From: Saccharomycopsis fibuligera x Saccharomycopsis cf. fibuligera
Taxonomy: Eukaryota > Ascomycota > Saccharomycetes > Ascoideales > Saccharomycopsidaceae
Assembly: GCA_001936135.1 (NCBI GenBank)
Contig: CP012809.1
Coordinates: forward strand, 1,165,501-1,229,500
Length of the DNA stretch: 64,000 bases
Reading direction: 5' to 3'
Shown piece by piece: positions 60,662-64,000 of this stretch. Under the pieces are notes generated by a model. It saw only the letters and a program-made list of their open reading frames with translations, had not been told where the DNA came from and made no database searches. The position numbers and the translations under genes are program-made. How positions within the stretch are numbered: the stretch's first letter is position 1; every line of letters starts with the position of its first letter.

Positions 60662-62623
60662 ATGTCGTACTATCTCAATAAACTCAAATACAAGTTTGAC
60701 AGGTTGAAAATAGAGGTTCGACATAGACGCTACACTGCAAGAAAAGACCCCCGTGTGATTGACAAGAGAAATCCACATACATTATTGACCACCCTGCGGA
60801 CAGAACATGATGAAGGGGAGGATATTGTGCCAGATATGTTGGAACAAAGTCAACAACAGCAGTTTAGAGGCTTTTCAACTGGAGCAGAAGAAAACTATGC
60901 TACTGGACAAGACTTGCAATTAGAGGAGGGGGACGAGATTTGCAATGGCGTCGGTGACCGGTACGAAGTACTGTATCAGCTAAAAAATAAGAACAACAAT
61001 AATAATAACAATAACAATACCAGTAACAATTACACTGCTGACATGCTACAATACGAGGATGCTAGTGAGTATTTTATGCAGCCTGAAGATAGCACTGGCT
61101 TTCAACAGTCCGCACAAGGCTTTCACACGGAGTCTCAAGAATATCAAAGTACTGGAAATTTTGATTTTGAGATTCGCTGCGACCACTGTGGAAACGCATA
61201 TAATAGCAACTATAATAAGAGGCAGGAGTATGAAAGTGCAAATCCAGATACAGCCAATTCACCATCTAGGAGCACCGTAACTTACAGCAATTACAATGGT
61301 AATGGTAGTGGTGGTACTGCTAATATCACAAATAGCGCTCAAATCTTAAATAGCAGTCAGATAGAAACTTCGGCTAGAAATAAAGGGGAATCCAGTGTTG
61401 ATTTTTACCAAAGGCCCTACCATAGTTTTGTGACAGGAAAGCCACAAAGGAACTTTGCAAATCGTGTCGTGAGCGGATTTAGAAAAAGACGATTCAACCT
61501 TCTTACTATTGTCCCATCGCCTATCTTAGAAGCAAATTCTGCTTTGGCAGAAGAAGGGCCAGCAGGTGCAAACGAACAGAGCAGTAACACTTTACCGCAG
61601 AGAATTAGGCCAACGCATGAAGAAAGTGGCGATCTTAAGTATAACAATAACTCTCATTCGGTGGCAAAACAACATTCAAGTGTTAGGTCAAATCAACATA
61701 CTGTTAAGGAAGAACAATCAATAATATCAGCTAGAAAATACGAGACTGTCTATACCAAGAATTCCATGATATCCAGAAATTCTTTTTTTACCCAAAAGTC
61801 GGTATGCCAATGCTATAAATGCGACAAACAAACAAGGGAGTGGGAGAAAGAGAATGATATCCAGGGAAAAAATAGCGTAAACGAAATGTCGTTGAAAGCA
61901 GCTCTTGTATCTGTGGACCGCTCAGCAAAAAAAAAGTCCAGCCAAAGATTTGCATTGAATAAGTTAAGCAAGCAAGAGCCTTTGAAAGGCGTTGATACAA
62001 GTGTTGCCCAAGCGGCTTTTAGTACTTCTTCAGTGAAGAAGCATGCCCGATTTTTTGAAGATATGTACGCCAATGCAAATAATGATAGAGATACCAATAG
62101 GTCAGTGAAGAGTTCAATTAATAGCGGTAATTCAAGTGCAAATTTTAAGGAATCTTCTACGAGAAAATCTAACATAAAAAACAGAGAGTCACCATTAAAG
62201 CAATTGGTTTATAATATGGATGATAGCCAGCAAACTACTAATTCTAGCTCAGATAAGGAAAGCACAAAAAAGGAGCCAAATAAAGTCTCGAAGCCCAAAG
62301 ATATTGTTACGGTTGCAAAAAGGTCAAGAGCCAGCTCTGTTCATGGATTAGAGGTTATGAGAGAACGACAGGTTTCAAATAATGTCCTTACAATAAAATC
62401 TTACAACACGGTTGATCACAATAGACTTACATTGTCGTTGAGAGAAGTTACCAAGAATACTTTGCGTGGAACTCAAAATTCGAGCTTTTATAATAAGGAT
62501 ATAAACACTGCTGGGAGTTACTGTGATTTGTTGTCTAACTATGAAGCAGATAGTTCAGATGAAAGCAACAGTGTGATAAATGTTATTGACCAGAATCCTA
62601 TTGCGGATGAAAACTTTGTTTAG
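60662..62623 (+). CDS. unrecognised protein with basic N-terminus and CxxC pairs
   Basis: 653 residues from ATG 60662. I do not recognise it. The N-terminus is strongly basic and probably helical (MSYYLNKLKYKFDRLKIEV then RHRRYTARKDPR). An acidic segment and a short Asn tract (about 112-121) follow. Two cysteine pairs stand out: CDHCGNAY (about 173-180) and CQCYKCDK (about 381-388), about 200 residues apart; they could be halves of one zinc site. A basic RKRRFNLL segment (about 276-283) and many Lys/Ser-rich stretches follow, and the C-terminus is acidic (EADSSDESNSVINVIDQ). No membrane helix or signal peptide is seen. Codon phase and length make it a real gene; function unknown. Confidence 0.72.
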   Translation: MSYYLNKLKYKFDRLKIEVRHRRYTARKDPRVIDKRNPHTLLTTLRTEHDEGEDIVPDMLEQSQQQQFRGFSTGAEENYATGQDLQLEEGDEICNGVGDRYEVLYQLKNKNNNNNNNNNTSNNYTADMLQYEDASEYFMQPEDSTGFQQSAQGFHTESQEYQSTGNFDFEIRCDHCGNAYNSNYNKRQEYESANPDTANSPSRSTVTYSNYNGNGSGGTANITNSAQILNSSQIETSARNKGESSVDFYQRPYHSFVTGKPQRNFANRVVSGFRKRRFNLLTIVPSPILEANSALAEEGPAGANEQSSNTLPQRIRPTHEESGDLKYNNNSHSVAKQHSSVRSNQHTVKEEQSIISARKYETVYTKNSMISRNSFFTQKSVCQCYKCDKQTREWEKENDIQGKNSVNEMSLKAALVSVDRSAKKKSSQRFALNKLSKQEPLKGVDTSVAQAAFSTSSVKKHARFFEDMYANANNDRDTNRSVKSSINSGNSSANFKESSTRKSNIKNRESPLKQLVYNMDDSQQTTNSSSDKESTKKEPNKVSKPKDIVTVAKRSRASSVHGLEVMRERQVSNNVLTIKSYNTVDHNRLTLSLREVTKNTLRGTQNSSFYNKDINTAGSYCDLLSNYEADSSDESNSVINVIDQNPIADENFV

Positions 62624-63623
62624 GTTTCATCAAAAATATTGTTTCAAACTATGGTGTTTTAATGTAATTTTTGTGTATAAGTTTCTAGACGTTATAAATT
62701 GTTTGTTTTTGTCTGTTGGAAAATTACCGATGTAAGCAAAGGTTGGTAGATTGATGTACGAGCTAAACATTATACTCTTCAAAAATAAACATTTGGGTCA
62801 TGATTAATTACTGGCCATTATATGTCAGCTTTCAATATATCTACAACTATTCCTGAAGCATATTGCTACCCAAGCTGTCCTAACATGAAGAAGCCCATCA
62901 TGCTGAGAAGACCTGGGCGCCATTAGACTGTATTTCTTCATGTTGTAGCCACAAAACGCATCCACAAGCATCGTAACGCAGGATAACTCTGGAAGACGCT
63001 TAATTTCACACGACTCGATCCACCACGTGATATTGATAAAAATAAAAGCGATTTTCCAAGAATTTTTCTCCTTCTTTTTTCCGCGAACATGAAAAACTCA
63101 ATGGCCAGGAAACTAGAAATCGGAGACAGAATTTCTTCCCCAAATACACCGCCTGTTTACGTGTATTATTACTATTTCATACCTCGCGTGCGTGTGTGTA
63201 TAAATATTCACATTAATTTCTTTAGATTATCAACATAAAAGAGAAAGAAGTCATCAGCGCTTTGGATCTTCATTTCATATATCCAATTTTTTTTTTCATC
63301 ACAATCTTAGCTTTTCAACAATAGGCTTTTGCTCTTTGCCTTCTATTTTAGTTTTTCCCAATTTCCAAACCACACTTTTGGCTTGTTCTCCTTTTTGCCA
63401 TTGGATTTATTATCTTCAAAAAGATAAAAAAAATTAGAAACTGTTGCTGAAGTTTTTATTTTTTTTTTGTGTAATTCCATCCATTTCAATTTACTCTGTT
63501 GGGTATATCGTGTCTACTATCTCTTTTTTCCATGATAGATAGATTGTTCAGTTTAATAAAAAATATTACCACTCAATAATTGCTACTTTTTCAGCGTGTT
63601 GCCAATAAAATTAAAAAGAAAAT
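62624..63623. other. intergenic, BRE5 promoter and leader
   Basis: 1 kb without a protein gene. It includes a strong hairpin-forming sequence at 62882-62944 and a pyrimidine-rich leader (about 63,290-63,540) before the BRE5 ATG. Confidence 0.55.
62882..62944. repeat. inverted repeat with nested second stem
   Basis: AACATGAAGAA (62882-62892) pairs perfectly with TTCTTCATGTT (62934-62944). Immediately inside, GCCCA (62893-62897) pairs with TGGGC (62914-62918). This is a 63-nt extended hairpin candidate in either DNA or RNA. Confidence 0.6.
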
Positions 63624-64000
63624 ATGACTTCATCATCATCATCAACTTCAATTAACTCTGCCACCCACAGCTCCGTTGCCAATTCTAATACTCCTGCCAC
63701 CACCCCAAGTACCGCTGCCGGTGCCGTTGATAAGAGTTCTGCAGTTGAGTTAGAGTCCAAGGAAATTGGTTGGTCTTTTGTTCAGTATTACTACAACTTG
63801 TTTTCTAGCAACCCAAACGAAGTTTACAAGTTGTATGCTCCAAATGCAACTGTAGCTCATGATGACTTTGATGAGTTTTTAACTGAGGAGCATCCTGCTC
63901 TTGTCAATGTTGAAGCTAAGGGCACCGAGGAGATCAGATCCAAGATTTTCAACTTTACCGCCGACAAGAACCAAGACGATGTGAAGCATAAGTTCAAGAT
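63624..64000 (+). CDS. BRE5: Bre5-like NTF2-domain protein (C-terminus beyond window)
   Basis: 125 codons visible from ATG 63624. A Ser/Thr/Ala-rich N-terminus (MTSSSSSTSINSATH...) leads into an NTF2-like domain: EIGWSFVQYYYNLFSSNP, VYKLYAPNATVAHDD, then VEAKGTEEIRSKIFNF. This is the G3BP/Bre5 arrangement. Bre5 is the cofactor of the deubiquitinase Ubp3 (COPII trafficking, ribophagy); an RRM would be expected downstream. Ubp3-binding residues cannot be judged from this part. Ordinary NTF2 transport factor is less likely because of the Ser/Thr-rich extension. Confidence 0.8.
   Translation, partial: MTSSSSSTSINSATHSSVANSNTPATTPSTAAGAVDKSSAVELESKEIGWSFVQYYYNLFSSNPNEVYKLYAPNATVAHDDFDEFLTEEHPALVNVEAKGTEEIRSKIFNFTADKNQDDVKHKFK

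Noticed and set aside
62882-63030. H/ACA snoRNA built from the hairpin, an ACAAAA box and a downstream ACA
   Set aside because: The second hairpin does not form a convincing lower stem and no guide pocket could be defined.

Overview
The window is a piece of a budding-yeast (Saccharomycotina) nuclear chromosome, most likely from the CUG-Ser group of Candida-like yeasts. The reasons are: a secreted aspartyl protease of the Candida SAP type; DUR-type urea/polyamine transporter and GPI-anchored cell-wall genes; short introns with an exact TACTAAC branch site; and avoidance of CTG codons (none in UBC1, where leucine is TTG, TTA, CTC or CTT). The abundant trinucleotide and homopolymer repeats, which give Gln, Asn, Ala and Ser tracts, would fit Lodderomyces elongisporus or a close relative; that species call is inference. 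There are 23 protein genes (the first and last cut by the window edges) and one tRNA gene. I saw no transposon, virus-like element, CRISPR array or origin.

Layout. 1-14,164: a PWWP-domain gene (cut), RPB5, tRNA-Leu(UAA), EFM2, a secreted aspartyl protease, SNF6-like, EMC2, PRE1 and an unrecognised low-complexity nuclear-type protein. 14,165-17,080: a long stretch without a gene. 17,081-33,203: AYR1-like reductase, a large KH-domain RNA-binding protein, TRP2, a DUR-type transporter and GPI13; TRP2, the transporter and GPI13 form a visibly GC-richer block. 34,087-50,548: SFI1, a GPI-anchored wall protein, NRD1, PDX3, RAD61/WPL1 and a divergently transcribed acidic protein. 52,123-64,000: a Zn(II)2Cys6 factor, UBC1, POP2, an unrecognised protein and the start of BRE5.

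There are no operons; the genes are independent eukaryotic units. Seven genes are spliced: PWWP, RPB5, PRE1, the transporter, NRD1, PDX3 and POP2. I placed each splice by donor, TACTAAC, acceptor and continuity of the conserved protein. Two introns stand out: the transporter's is 631 bp, and POP2's follows the start codon directly.

The observation most worth following is the divergent pair RAD61 and the gene at 48,959-50,548. The latter encodes a disordered acidic protein whose extreme C-terminus matches, in residues and spacing, the RAD51-binding motif of animal RAD51AP1. The shared 347-bp promoter holds a 9-bp inverted repeat whose arms carry MluI-box-like (G1/S) cores. This looks like a cell-cycle-controlled cohesin-release/recombination gene pair and a possible fungal RAD51 partner.
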